NCBI GenBank assembly: GCA_011109175.1
Contig: RDEW01000054.1
Location: 1 to 59,283, forward strand
Length of the DNA stretch: 59,283 bases
Direction of reading: 5' to 3'
DNA from: Dicyema japonicum
Lineage: Eukaryota; Dicyemida; Rhombozoa; Dicyemidae
Within the stretch, counting starts at the first letter, position 1. Each line of letters opens with the position of its first letter. The notes under the pieces are model-generated. The model saw only the letters and a program-made list of their open reading frames with translations, had not been told where the DNA came from and did no database searches. This document shows positions 45,620 to 55,291 of this stretch, in pieces. Both the position numbers and the translations under genes were made by a program.

Positions 45620-46240
45620 GAAATACTTGAATTGACCTCCAACCTGACACACACACTTAGACTCCTGATTAGGATCCCCAAAGCTGTATATCTGTCGCGG
45701 ACTGCCTATGTGAGTGTATTGAAAGAGCAGTTTCTTCGGACGACTCTGATGATTGGGTACGATTATTTTGCTCCATTCACACTATGCATACCCCATAAAA
45801 GGGGGAAAGAAGAGAAATCACTTACGTCATTAGTAAAGGAGAATGTCCACACATTCTTCTCAAAGAACCTATTGGCAGACTCAGAAAAGCTCACCTACAA
45901 ATTTCAAAACCATGAGAAGCCAACATCGACTATCTCGGACACTCAGAGATTAAGAAGCGCGATCCGTCGAAAACTTTCGGAAGGTGGTATCCGTGCTGCG
46001 GTGAGGATCCTTGCAGATCAACAATGTATAATTGAGCCGTCTGAACAGTCCTACGCATCACTTGTTGAGCGACACCAAAGTCTCCCCAACGACCACCGGG
46101 TTCCCCCTTGCCCATGACAATTACCCAATCTACTTGTCTCTGAAGAGGACGTAAAAGATGGGATCCTCTCTTTCGTCCCGAGTAGCAGTGGAGGACTAGA
46201 TGGGCTCCGTCCGGGTCATTTACCACGTGGCTGGTAAATA
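45620..46240 (+). pseudogene. PD-D LINE N-terminal region
   Basis: Open frame 45632-46117 with SLVKENVHTFFSKNLLADS, SAIRRKLSEGGIRAAVRILA and IIEPSEQSYASLVERH, then after a shift QLPNLLVSEEDVKDGILSF and SSSGGLDGLRPGHL. This is the region before the RT core in the copy at 58.1 kb. It ends abruptly at about 46240 without any RT, and starts about 20 bp after the Tigger element. Confidence 0.7.
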
Positions 46241-46439
46241 TTCTGTTATGACACTTTTAGAAATAGTTCCCTTTTTTCTCAAGATTATTGATTTGTTAAG
46301 ATTCCAGATTTGACCTGGTTGCCGTTTTTTGGTAATCAATTTAACAGATCATGTTAACCATCACGAGGCTTCAAATGGTACCTTCGAATCCTTTCGATTT
46401 TATATTACTAAAGGTTCGAATCACGAAACTATTAGCAAA

Positions 46440-47290
46440 GTTATCTCTCTCTAATTGTCCTGTCACCACTGCTGAATTTTTGGAAAGGAGTAAGTATCAC
46501 GACCCTTCGTTTTTAGGCAATTTCCGTTGAGATTTCTGGCATTATTGTTCCGGGCACGTCTAAGTTTATCAGGTCAATCGGAAGGTTTACGGGGAAGCGG
46601 GAGGGTGAAACTAGAATGACAGAACATTGGGCTCGCGATTATGAGAGGTAGCTCCAATCACGTGAACAATGCCTGCAGACCATAATGGAGATCTGTCTTA
46701 CAACTTTACTGTGATAGTTATTAGCAAAATTTATTTAAAAACCGTCATGTGGCTCGCCGACGACGTGATGGAATTTGGAAGAAAAGATCCACACTTTTTG
46801 CTATCTTCACCAAAGGGACTCACTTTTATCCGACATGCTGAGAACAAAGTAACTTCTAAAGAAAATGAGAATTTTAAAAGTGCTCTCAAAAACACTCAAG
46901 ACCAAATTGGGACCCTTGCCACGGTTTATGAACAATTTATCCACGACAACGTATGAAGTCCTTCGTGGGCAATGCAGATTTCATGCTCCTCGTCATTGAA
47001 CTATCCGCAATCCAAGAGACTGCAGTTGATTGGACCAAACACAAGATCAACCTACTAAAAGTCTTCTAATTGAATTCAACGAAAATTCTCTTAGTCGGCC
47101 AGTAAACCGAGCTGCCCCCAATTTCATATACTATCGAAGTATCTACAAACATGTCAAAAGTTTGAGCCAAAAAGAAAAGCAGTACAGGATTCTCGACCCC
47201 ACCGAAGTTGTCCTTTCCTTGTCGGTCTTGGATATAAATTATTTTAATACAAAACTAGACCATTTGCACAGTGTCGAATATGTGAATTAA
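46440..47290 (+). CDS. Candidate multi-exon host gene, unassigned
   Basis: Coding-like blocks: NCPVTTAEFLER, ISVEISGIIVPGTSKFIRSI and TRMTEHWARDYER, QSREQCLQTIMEI. A 23-nt intron (about 46690-46712) then gives ISKIYLKTVMWLADDVMEFG and KENENFKSALKNTQDQIGTL. Next come DFMLLVIELSAIQETAVDW and, to 47290, NRAAPNFIYYRSIYKHVKSL. Frame changes fit short introns, but an in-frame TAG (46649-46651) is unexplained. Long helical blocks weakly recall a PX-BAR sorting-nexin layout, which I do not claim. Identity open. Confidence 0.4.
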
Positions 47291-47349
47291 AATTAAAATT
47301 GATGGAAAACATAACCACTTAAAATGGAAAAATCATGGGAGTGAGCTTC

Positions 47350-47580
47350 GATACATATTTCTATTTCAGAAAATAGCCGCCATACAAGAGGGGGATTATG
47401 GGATGACGGAGAAATGGTCTACGGACAAAAAGAACATGATACAGACGCCCTTGAAGATACTAATCCGAATGAACAACGGAGGAGGCCTAATCGTAGTATC
47501 GAGGGAGGAGCATCGAGCCAAGCTGAGAGCCTAGATTAAATTTGTCGGGATCACTTAGTTTTTTAGTCAAGTTTTTTGAT
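47350..47580 (+). pseudogene. LINE C-terminal tail and 3' end
   Basis: Encodes RLWDDGEMVYGQKEHDTDAL and ends SIEGGASSQAES, followed by a stop and GGGATCACTTAGTTTTTTAG, the GATCAC 3' box of the Jockey-like elements. Related to the decayed block at 11.28-11.48 kb. Confidence 0.5.
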
Positions 47581-47639
47581 GTGTCGCAAGAATTTATTTA
47601 TTCTAGCTCAGGTCTACTGATTGCTCTAGTTTTCGTTTT

Positions 47640-47890
47640 ATGTTTTAAAAAGAGGAACAATTTTTGTAGCATTCTCGAGACTTTCTGAAAAAGTGGCTCA
47701 AGGTTGTTTTGTCGTGTAATATAGTCAATATTGTCTGCATACGATATTTCGGAGATTGCGTTTTCATCATAATTTCTCTGACTACAAAGAGCAATGGTGA
47801 TAGAGAGTAGCCTCGAGGTGTTCTCACACTGGTTTTTGTATATCCGGGAAGTCTCGTACTATCATCCCTTGTCAGCTAAATCTTGGTAAA
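47640..47890 (-). pseudogene. YADDVDF LINE, RT core fragment
   Basis: The minus strand reads TRLPGYTKTSV then TPRGYSLSPLLFVV and, after a frameshift, ISYADNIDYITRQNNLEPLF. The second catalytic aspartate is asparagine (YADN). It ends where a decayed tail begins. Confidence 0.65.
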
Positions 47891-48179
47891 AAAATTACAA
47901 TAAGTTTTTAAGGGTGGATAGTGTGACATGTTTATACTAATTATTGCTGTGGCGAATCTTTTCACAGATAGCTGTGGCGACCATATGTGGGACTATACTT
48001 GCATTTTATTAATCTTCCAGTTCTGAACATTGGAACGGAAAAAAGTATGGATCCGTTTAAAGGAAATCAGTTATAGAGTTTTCAGATGACTATTGACTCT
48101 CGATCATATGGAGGAGTTACCACGGAGTCTTGTCAGGCTTTTGTTATCCATTCCCAGCGGTATGTGGAGCTCATAGTGA

Positions 48180-48414
48180 ACATTCAGTATGTTTGCTATT
48201 GTAGTAAGATGTTATCTTATTATTATTTAAGCCAAAGAAACACCCTCTTAACCAATAACTAATATTCAGGTGATCCAACTTTTCAATGCTCTGACCGTGA
48301 CACCACACATTTTCTATACGGACGGGGGTCTTTTTCCCCTCCTCTTCTGAAATTGCCTCCAGTTGCATCTATGATAGAGTCAAGTGTTCTGGGAGCAATT
48401 TCTTTATCCGTATA
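48180..48414 (-). pseudogene. 2A-type Jockey-like LINE, 3' part left of the TIR element
   Basis: The minus strand shows the 3' box GGATCACCTGAATATTAGTT with AATAATAATAAGATAA after it, and the tail-coding sequence shared with 340-500 (GAGTCAAGTGTTCTGGGAGC). It is cut at 48414 by the TGTCGCGAGCGC element and resumes at 49944 after the GTATA duplication. Confidence 0.8.
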
Positions 48415-48989
48415 TGTCGCGAGCGCTACTTGGAACTATGCGCTACTTGCAATATCGATTTTTTTTTGCTCGAAATTAAACGAGTAGTATTAAGACACTC
48501 ACAAGTCGAACCATTTTAAAGAAACCAGTTTTACTCAAAAAAACATGAAACTAAAATTATATGTAGATTTATGTTATGCTTTAAAAAATATAAAATTGAA
48601 TTTATTTTTTAAATTCTTAAATTATCTTACTATTAATAATACTGATAAGCATTATAAATAATTTAAAAATTAATTTCAACAATAAAACTCTTAATTTTTC
48701 AATATTTTAAACTATTAAAAATTCCGGGTTATACGATTGTATTCATTTAAGTTTCAATTAAGACAAAAAATTCAAAAAAAAATATTTTATTTATAAGAAA
48801 AGGTAAGTCACTTCTTTTTAAGCTTTTTAACGCGACTCATGTGGAAGATCTAGCTATGTCCCTCATTTGATTGAAGTGTCATTCGCTTGTTAGACAATAT
48901 ATCTACGACTTTCACTTTTTCACTGTAGGGAAATTCAAATTTCCCTAACTTTAGCGAGGGATTTGTCCCATGGTCTTTTTTTACGCAAA

Positions 48990-49255
48990 CCTATATAGTT
49001 AATTTAGTTAGTTAAGAGCTCTTTCGCGTGGCCCTAAAAGGGGTTCGCTTGAGCCATGATTTGCAGCCATCCTCCTCGCCCACGCCATCTTGTTCCTGGC
49101 CCTCATTCGAACATCATCCAGATCGTCCGCTGTCACCAATTTACGACTATTTTGTTCGTAGTCATCTTTTAAGCAGGTTGGAAGTGTGTTTCTTGGTCTT
49201 TTTGGTTGAAGTGGTGACGTGCTTCTGTTTTTCTTCTCTAGAAAATTCATGTCTT
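48990..49255 (-). pseudogene. YADDVDF LINE 3' end nested in TIR element
   Basis: The minus strand encodes RPRNTLPTCLKDDYEQN and TADDLDDVRMRARNKMAWAR, the C-terminus of the 55.4-kb family, then a stop and TTAACTAACTAAATTAAC. 5'-truncated to about 260 bp. Confidence 0.7.
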
Positions 49256-49377
49256 TATCATGTCTAAATGCAAACCTATTAAACTCTATTTGATGAATCC
49301 ACTAATATATTAATGAAGAAAATGTAAGACAATACAAAAATAATATGGAATAAGCATTAGCACAAACGAAGCACCAC

Positions 49378-49853
49378 AACAACGTGGGAGAAGCGTGACA
49401 TAACAATTCAAATTAGAATTAATAGTTTATATTAATTTTATACATTAAAATTAATATTTTATATTACTAAAAATTAGAATTTTAATCCATTTTCGATTTG
49501 CCGCGTGGCGCCATGTGGTGCTGCGTGGTTAATTGGTTTAATTTTTCTGCTTGCTTGTCTGTTCCTCCTCTCTCTTCCTAATAGAGTGGCGTCATGTGAT
49601 CCACCTGTCTAGGTGACGCCCAGTGCCAGGCCGGCATGAAAAAGGATCATTTGCTCTTCCCCACTCTACTGGAGGGGTTACCACAACTGCATGCAATGGA
49701 CGTCTTACCCTTTATGCTTATTCCGGATGGACTCTGTTTAACAACGTGGGAGAGAGCGTGACATAACAATTCAAATTAGAATTAATAGTTTATATTAATT
49801 TTATACATTAAAATTAATATTTTTATATTACTAAAAATTAGAATTTTAATCCA
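49378..49853. repeat. About 113-bp direct repeats flanking a short type-A element
   Basis: The segment from AACAACGTGGGAG to AGAATTTTAATCCA occurs at 49378-49490 and again at 49740-49853 with two or three differences. Between them lies the type-A short element. The arrangement looks like an unusually long target-site duplication, or a local duplication followed by insertion. Confidence 0.8.
49491..49740 (+). mobile_element. Short non-autonomous element (type A), nested copy
   Basis: Over 95 percent like 32941-33180 by eye: CGTGGCGCCATGTGGTGCTG, the hairpin block at 49586-49620, and the GGACTCTGTTT end. It lacks the TTAATTAG tail of the 33-kb copy, stopping at GACTCTGTTT. Confidence 0.75.
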
Positions 49854-49943
49854 AAAAAACAATTTTCATAGATTCAAAAAATTCAAAAAATTCAAAAAAT
49901 CGATATTGCAAGTAGCGCATAGTTGCAAGTAGCGCTCGCGACA

Positions 49944-51565
49944 GTATATTTTTCCAGTAACTTTGTTGCTTTTGACTGGAATTTTTATTAGGTTCGTTGC
50001 CGCCAAATTAGATCCCCACGCAGCACATGCATAGCTTATTATTAGCTCGATATACTGCTTCAGAGGGTCCCGATACCTGGCGGATAAAACGGTAAGAGCC
50101 GGGACCGTTCTTCAGTATTCCCGGTTTCAATATTGGACGAATTTTTGATAGTTTCCATAAAGTATTTATGTTTAGCGATGTGTTGTAGATGATTGTCATT
50201 TATTGATGCTGGGCCCAATTGTTTCAGCAGAATAAGAGGAATTCCGTCTGGGCCACATGAGTTTGTTTTTTTGATTTGATATTGCTTTGGATACATCTTT
50301 AGGAAGGAAATAAGTCAGCGGAGCCATGTTGGATGACTTTCTCTTTATTTTCGTTTGTCTTTTAATCTTTTTATTAGGAATGTGACTGATTCAGATACAA
50401 TGTTTCATAAATTTATTGATTGAGCATTGTTCTTTGTTATCTTCGTATTCTGGGTTTTCAGACGCCTCAACATCTCCCACATTTTGGAAATTGAGGTCTG
50501 ATTAATCATGGCAACACAGATTCGCATGAGTTTCTTCCTTCGGGTGTTGTTCGTGCTTTTTGTGATCAGAATGTGACCTGATTCGATTAATGACATCTCG
50601 TGATCGATGTGTCAAGGTTATTTCTTTCCATAATTATTTTCTTTGAGTCGTATTTTAATTTTTCGTTTTTAATATATGCTTTTCTGACAAAAATGTTTCT
50701 CCCGTCAATGATTATTTGTTTAAACAGTATACAGCTCTATGGAGCAGAAATTTTTCAGTTTTGAATCAACAAAATTTGTAAGTCCGATTTGCATTTTTGT
50801 AATCATGGAAATGAATAGGCTTCGGTACAAAACGTGGCTCGCAGTTCAGCTTCATTATCATTGAATGGTGGTCGAAGGTCATAACGGACCGTCCAATTAA
50901 TGATCGGGGAAAGACTGATGTCACCATGTCCTTCGTGTTGTATGGTGTCCTAGTGTTCTTTTTCGGATTGCTGATGATTATTAAGTTTTGCATTTGGGAT
51001 AATAGCAGGTTTCCTCTGTTATCAGCGGCCTGGTAGCGGAACCAAGAAGGGTGCTTCGCATTCAGGTCTCCACATAAAAGCAAGTTCTCCAGTTTGTTCA
51101 AAGTCGATAGGTCAAAGCAGAAATTTTTCTTGCAGGAGCCCCGGGGGAGGAACATAAACATTCGCAATTTCAATTTTTCCAATGGAAGTTACAACAAAAT
51201 TCCAATTAGCTCCGTGTTCGAGTTTTCCATTAGGCTCTTTTAAGGAGAAGGGTTCTCGAGGTATTTTATTCCTTTCTCACAAGAGTCAGTAGACCCCCTC
51301 CTTGGCCAGATGAACGGTCGGATCTTATTGTGTTGTCGGCAATCTTTTCTCTGATCCCGTTTATGTTTACGCTCTGGATTGTTAACTTCTTTGGGCCTGG
51401 ATTTTGTTCCACGTCTCCTGAGGTCAACAGTCTCAATCGATAGAATGTTCCAACATTAAGAGAATGCCGTCCGTGGGAAGTCCTCTGGTTGGTAGGGAGC
51501 AAATGGTTCTTTTTAGATATACTTTGGGACTATATCCGACGCCACCAGAATCGGTGAACCACATG
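49944..51565 (-). pseudogene. 2A-type Jockey-like LINE, APE and RT parts
   Basis: Minus strand, from the 5' side: RLLTSGDVEQNPGPKK (about 51385-51435), endonuclease start IQSVNINGI, then GQGGGLLTLVRKE. The segment that should hold LQETK is missing. LLCGDLNAKHPSWFRYQA and FDHHSMIMKLN lie at 50766-51090. The linker and RT start follow (SCGPDGIPLILLKQLG, KIRPILKPGILKN). A jump then leads directly to the tail PPGIGTL...AMHVLRG, so the RT core is deleted. The 5' UTR hairpin block is split by an RTE insertion. Confidence 0.8.
51385..51435 (-). other. 2A-type peptide site at LINE N-terminus
   Basis: Encodes LLTSGDVEQNPGP, a perfect match to the D-V-E-x-N-P-G-P ribosome-skipping consensus. It sits about 27 codons from a possible start and just before the endonuclease domain. 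In known LINEs such a site separates a short leader from the enzyme polyprotein. Confidence 0.85.
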
Positions 51566-53697
51566 TTATGTTATGTTGTCCAATTAAGTCGTGTCCGAAC
51601 CTTGGAGATCTCATGAACGAGTTTCCTCCACTCTCCCCGATCCTTTGCAATTTGGAGTAGCCTTGATATAGGCATTCCCGTGAACTCTTTTACCGTGGAT
51701 AGCTACCGAGTCCTCGGTCGACCAGGTCTTTTCTTCCCAGTAATATTGCTCAGCATAATGGTTCTTTCCAGTGAATCAGAGCGGACAACATGCCTAAATA
51801 ACGCCAATCTGTGTTTTACGATTCTTCCCTCTAGCGAAATGTCAGTCTCTACCCGTTTGATTACATTGATGGTTGTTATTTTGGAGGTCCAAGGGATTCT
51901 TAGTAACCTCCTCCAGCACCACAGCTCAAAAGCATTAATTCTTCGCCTATCCCTTTTTCAATGTCCATGATTCTGCGCCGTATAAAAAAACCGGGAACAC
52001 GATTGCATTAACTAGTCTGCATTTGGTCCTTAAGCAAATATCTTTGTTTTCCAAACTCTATTCATTCTCTGGTAGGTCGTCCATGGCAATTTGCCTCTTG
52101 ATTTCCAGGCCTCCGTCACCATTCCGATTAATTAGACATCCCAGAAAGACAACATTATCGCAACTCTCTATTTTCTCATTCCCAATTTTTAATTCCATTA
52201 TTAGCAGTCGTCATAATTTTGGTCTTTTTGATATTTAGCATTAAACCAAAGACGGCGCTCTCGGTCTCTGAATCTTAGAATCACTTCCGTGAAACCATCC
52301 TCTGTTTCAGCCAGTATCGTCAGCATAGCGCAAATTATTGATGTTCCTTCCTCCAACTTTAATCCCGTTATTTGATACAGTATCCAATTTAGTCATGATC
52401 ATTTCGGCATAAATATTGAATAGGATGGGAGATAATAAGCATCCTTGTCTTACTCCTTTACAAATTTTGAATCGATCGACATCTCCATACACTGTTTAAT
52501 AATAGCTTCTTGGTCCTATAAAGAGATTTGATAAGCAATATCACAGCTTGTCATGTATAACGGAATCAAAAGCCTTCCGATAGTCAATAAAGCACATGTA
52601 TACACTCTTTTGGGATTCATGGGCTTTCTCCATAATCCACCGGACATTTGCTATATGGTCACGTGTGCATCGTCCCTTCCTGAATCCTGCTTGGACATCT
52701 GGTAGAATCATTCGGCATTAGACGATGTTGTATTATCTTTAGAAGTATTTTGCTGACGTGGGGAATTAAGGCTATTGTACGATAGTTTTAACAGTCCTTG
52801 CTATCCCCTTTTTTCGGTATTGGAATAAATATAGATCTTTTCCACTCACGTGGCCAAATACCAGTTTCCCAAATTTTTTGACATAGACTGGTGATAGCTG
52901 TCACCGGTATAGCCTTCAACAATTCGCTGTTGTAAATCCCCGTTGCCTTGTTCCCCGTAAATTGCCGTGTAGCCCACACGCATTCCTCCTCAAGGATTTT
53001 ATCCCCTTCACCCAACGTAATCTTTTTAGTTGTAAATACGCATTCCTAGTGTGACCTCTCTTATAGTCATCTTCCATTTTTTGCAGTGTAACCTCCAGTA
53101 GTCTTCTTTATCCTTCCTGGCTGCCTTTTTGAATTCAGAGTTAAGTTTTCTTGTCTCGTCTATATTCCCAGAAACTTTAGCAGCTTTATGAGCCTCAGCA
53201 ATGTTTAGGGTGTTGGCAGAGAGCCACTCAGACACTTGGCCGGCGTTTTGTATTTGACATGTTGTATTTCAGCCTTCCTGATAACCAACTGCATATCATT
53301 CCATAATTCATCAGGCCATCCTTCCGTTCAAATCCAGTAATCCAATATTTTGCTTAACTTCCATTGCCTATGCTGATGGTATGTTTGAGACATCGAATTT
53401 CTTTACTCGGGGGTATTCCAAGTGTTCTGAATTTCGTCCTAATTTTTGCAACAAGTAGCTGATGGTCTGTTCCACAGTCTGCCCCTGGATATGTTTTGAC
53501 GGCTGTTATAGAGCTTTTCCAACGTTTGGCGCACAAAATATAGTCAATCTGGTTACTAGACATTCCATTAGGCGACGTCCAAGTGTATAATCGTCGTTTG
53601 TGCTGTTTGAACCATGTGTTAGTTATCTGAAATCCATTTTCCTGACAGAATTGGACCAGTCGATCCCCAGAATCATTTCTTTAAAAAAAGAAAGAAA
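51566..53697 (-). mobile_element. RTE-type LINE (degenerate) with 11-bp TSD
   Basis: Flanked by TGAACCACATG at 51555-51565 and 53698-53708. Minus-strand coding blocks: endonuclease end NQIDYILCAKRWKSSITAVK with TDHQLLVAKIR (53354-53563), linker (53026-53235), RT start GIWPREWKRSIFIPIPKKGD (52788-), CKGVRQGCLLSPILFNIYAE and LRYADDT (52307-52492), and the C-terminus AKDRGEWRKLVHEI near 51630. The 3' end is ACATAACATAACA, the short tandem tail typical of RTE elements. Several frame breaks. No 5' half of the endonuclease, so it is 5'-truncated. Confidence 0.85.
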
Positions 53698-53717
53698 TGA
53701 ACCACATGACGCACGGT

Positions 53718-53952
53718 AAATAAAATTTGTCATATTTCAGCAGTTCTGGACAGATTAAGTCAGGTCCCGCAAAAGGCCAACTTCAATTTTGCTGCTTTCC
53801 CCAACTCAAACAAAGTACACATAATGAATCAATTTATTTATTTAGAAGAAAACCGCACCGGAATCATCAGTACGAACTCTGTGGGATCAAACAAAACAGG
53901 CAATCTCCAAGTCGGCCAAAATATGCCTTGGAGTCCGAAATCATCACGCCCT
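53718..53952 (+). pseudogene. LINE segment left of the foldback element
   Basis: The frame from 53824 (LEENRTGIISTNSVGSNKTG, then PWSPKSSRPKIG) continues directly into 55292 (SPPERAKYGKALQRATTKSG) when the foldback element and one AAAATTGG copy are removed. It is therefore the 5' neighbour of the ORF at 55.4 kb. Domain not recognised. Confidence 0.6.
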
Positions 53953-53960
53953 AAAATTGG

Positions 53961-55283
53961 GGAGTGCGGAAAAAAAGTCAAGTGGAAAAAAGGTCAAGCG
54001 GAAAAAAAGTCAAGTCCGTAAGCGGAAAAAAAGTCAAGCGGAAAAAAAGTCAAGTTGTCTTTTTTTAGTTTATATCGCATTTTTGTGATACTACTAGCAT
54101 CTTTTAATTTTTAAAAATTTTTTCAATACTTGACTTTTTTTCCGCTTGACTTTTTTTCCATTTTTGAAAATTTTTCCCTTATAAATTTTCGAAATTTAGC
54201 GCAAAATGGAAAAAAAGTCAAGTCCGCTAACGAAATCACGGACTTGACTTTTTTTCCGTTTATAAATTAAGATTTTTATTCATGATCGTTTCATTTAAAA
54301 GTAAGCGAGTTTAGAATAACAAATTATTTAATAGTTAATTTTGGCTAATGTTAATGAATTAAAATGTTCCGCCACAACTAAAACTACACGTGGTGCAAAT
54401 AAATTCTAAAAATAATTTTTTCTACTTTTAAAATTTTTTTTTAAATGTTATAAACATATGATTTTTATTTAACGTGAATCAAGGGATTATTTAATGTGAA
54501 TCAAAAGAATATTTAATATTCCATGCAATTGCTTTTAGGGCTTCTCCTACTGTTTTTTTCCGTCCTGGCGATCCAGACATATATTTAAAAGTTTTTTTTT
54601 GTCTATCAATCTTTTTTTATTTGTTCTTGTTGAAATTTTTTTTCCAAAGGAATTAAAATCCGTATATTGATTAAGTCAAAAAGATTAAACCAAAGCGAAA
54701 AAAGTCAAGGTCAAAAAGATTAAACCAAAGCGAAAAAAGTTAAGTCAATTTTATTATATTAGGAATCCTTGGCCCCCAAGCAGATGAGTTGGTTCGTAAG
54801 ATCGGTTCCATGATTCAAGCTGTGACCAAGGATCCGCAAGAGACTGGTTGGTTCCGAGAACGTATCTCGTTGGCTATTGTTAGGGGAAATAGCATGGCCA
54901 TTCAGATGCCTTAATTTAATTTTTATTCATTTGATAATAAAAAAAATCTTTATTATTACCTTGAAATTCTTAAATTGATTTAGTCAAAGCGATTATACCA
55001 AAGCGGAAAAAAAGTCAAGTCCGTGATTTCGTTAGCGGACTTGATTTTTTTCCATTTTGCGCTAAATTTCGAAAATTTATAAGGGAAAAATTTTCAAAAA
55101 TGGAAAAAAAGTCAAGCGGAAAAAAAGTCAAATATTGAAAAAATTTTTAAAAATTAAAAGATGCTAGCAGTACACAAAAATGCGATATAAACTAAAAAAA
55201 GACAACTTGACTTTTTTTCCGCTTACGGACTTGACTTTTTTTCCGCTTGACTTTTTTTCCACTTGACTTTTTTTCCTACAACC
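53961..55283. mobile_element. Foldback element with iterated A-rich arms, 8-bp TSD
   Basis: Two inverted arms of about 290 bp (53966-54262 and about 54996-55275) are over 95 percent complementary. Their outer parts are arrays of a 15-16 bp unit, GCGGAAAAAAAGTCAA, in direct and inverted orientation. Between them is about 730 bp of single-copy AT-rich sequence plus a LINE 3' end. AAAATTGG flanks both sides (53953-53960, 55284-55291) and removal restores an open frame. No transposase inside, so it is non-autonomous. Confidence 0.85.
54760..54915 (+). pseudogene. PD-D LINE 3' end inside foldback element
   Basis: Encodes GILGPQADELVRKIGSMIQA and WFRERISLAIVRGNSMAIQ, then a stop. This is the C-terminal box of the 39.4-41.1 kb family (FERISLAILRGNSHAV). 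It is more diverged from that copy than the 20.1-kb copy is. Confidence 0.75.
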
Positions 55284-55291
55284 AAAATTGG

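Larger units (their letters stand above)
48415..49943. mobile_element. DNA element with about 48-bp inverted repeats, 5-bp TSD
   Basis: Ends are TGTCGCGAGCGCTACTTG... (48415-48463) and its inverse (49895-49943), with only about one mismatch over 48 bp. The flanking GTATA (48410-48414, 49944-49948) is a target duplication: joining the flanks restores the sequence present at about 478-500 in the related LINE. Each repeat contains two GCGCTACTTG units. The interior has no transposase; it carries inserted LINE and short-element sequence. Superfamily unassigned. Confidence 0.85.

Noticed and set aside
53961-55283. CRISPR-like array from the repeated GGAAAAAAAGTCAAG units
   Set aside because: Repeats are contiguous without spacers, occur in both orientations and form inverted arms in a eukaryotic context.
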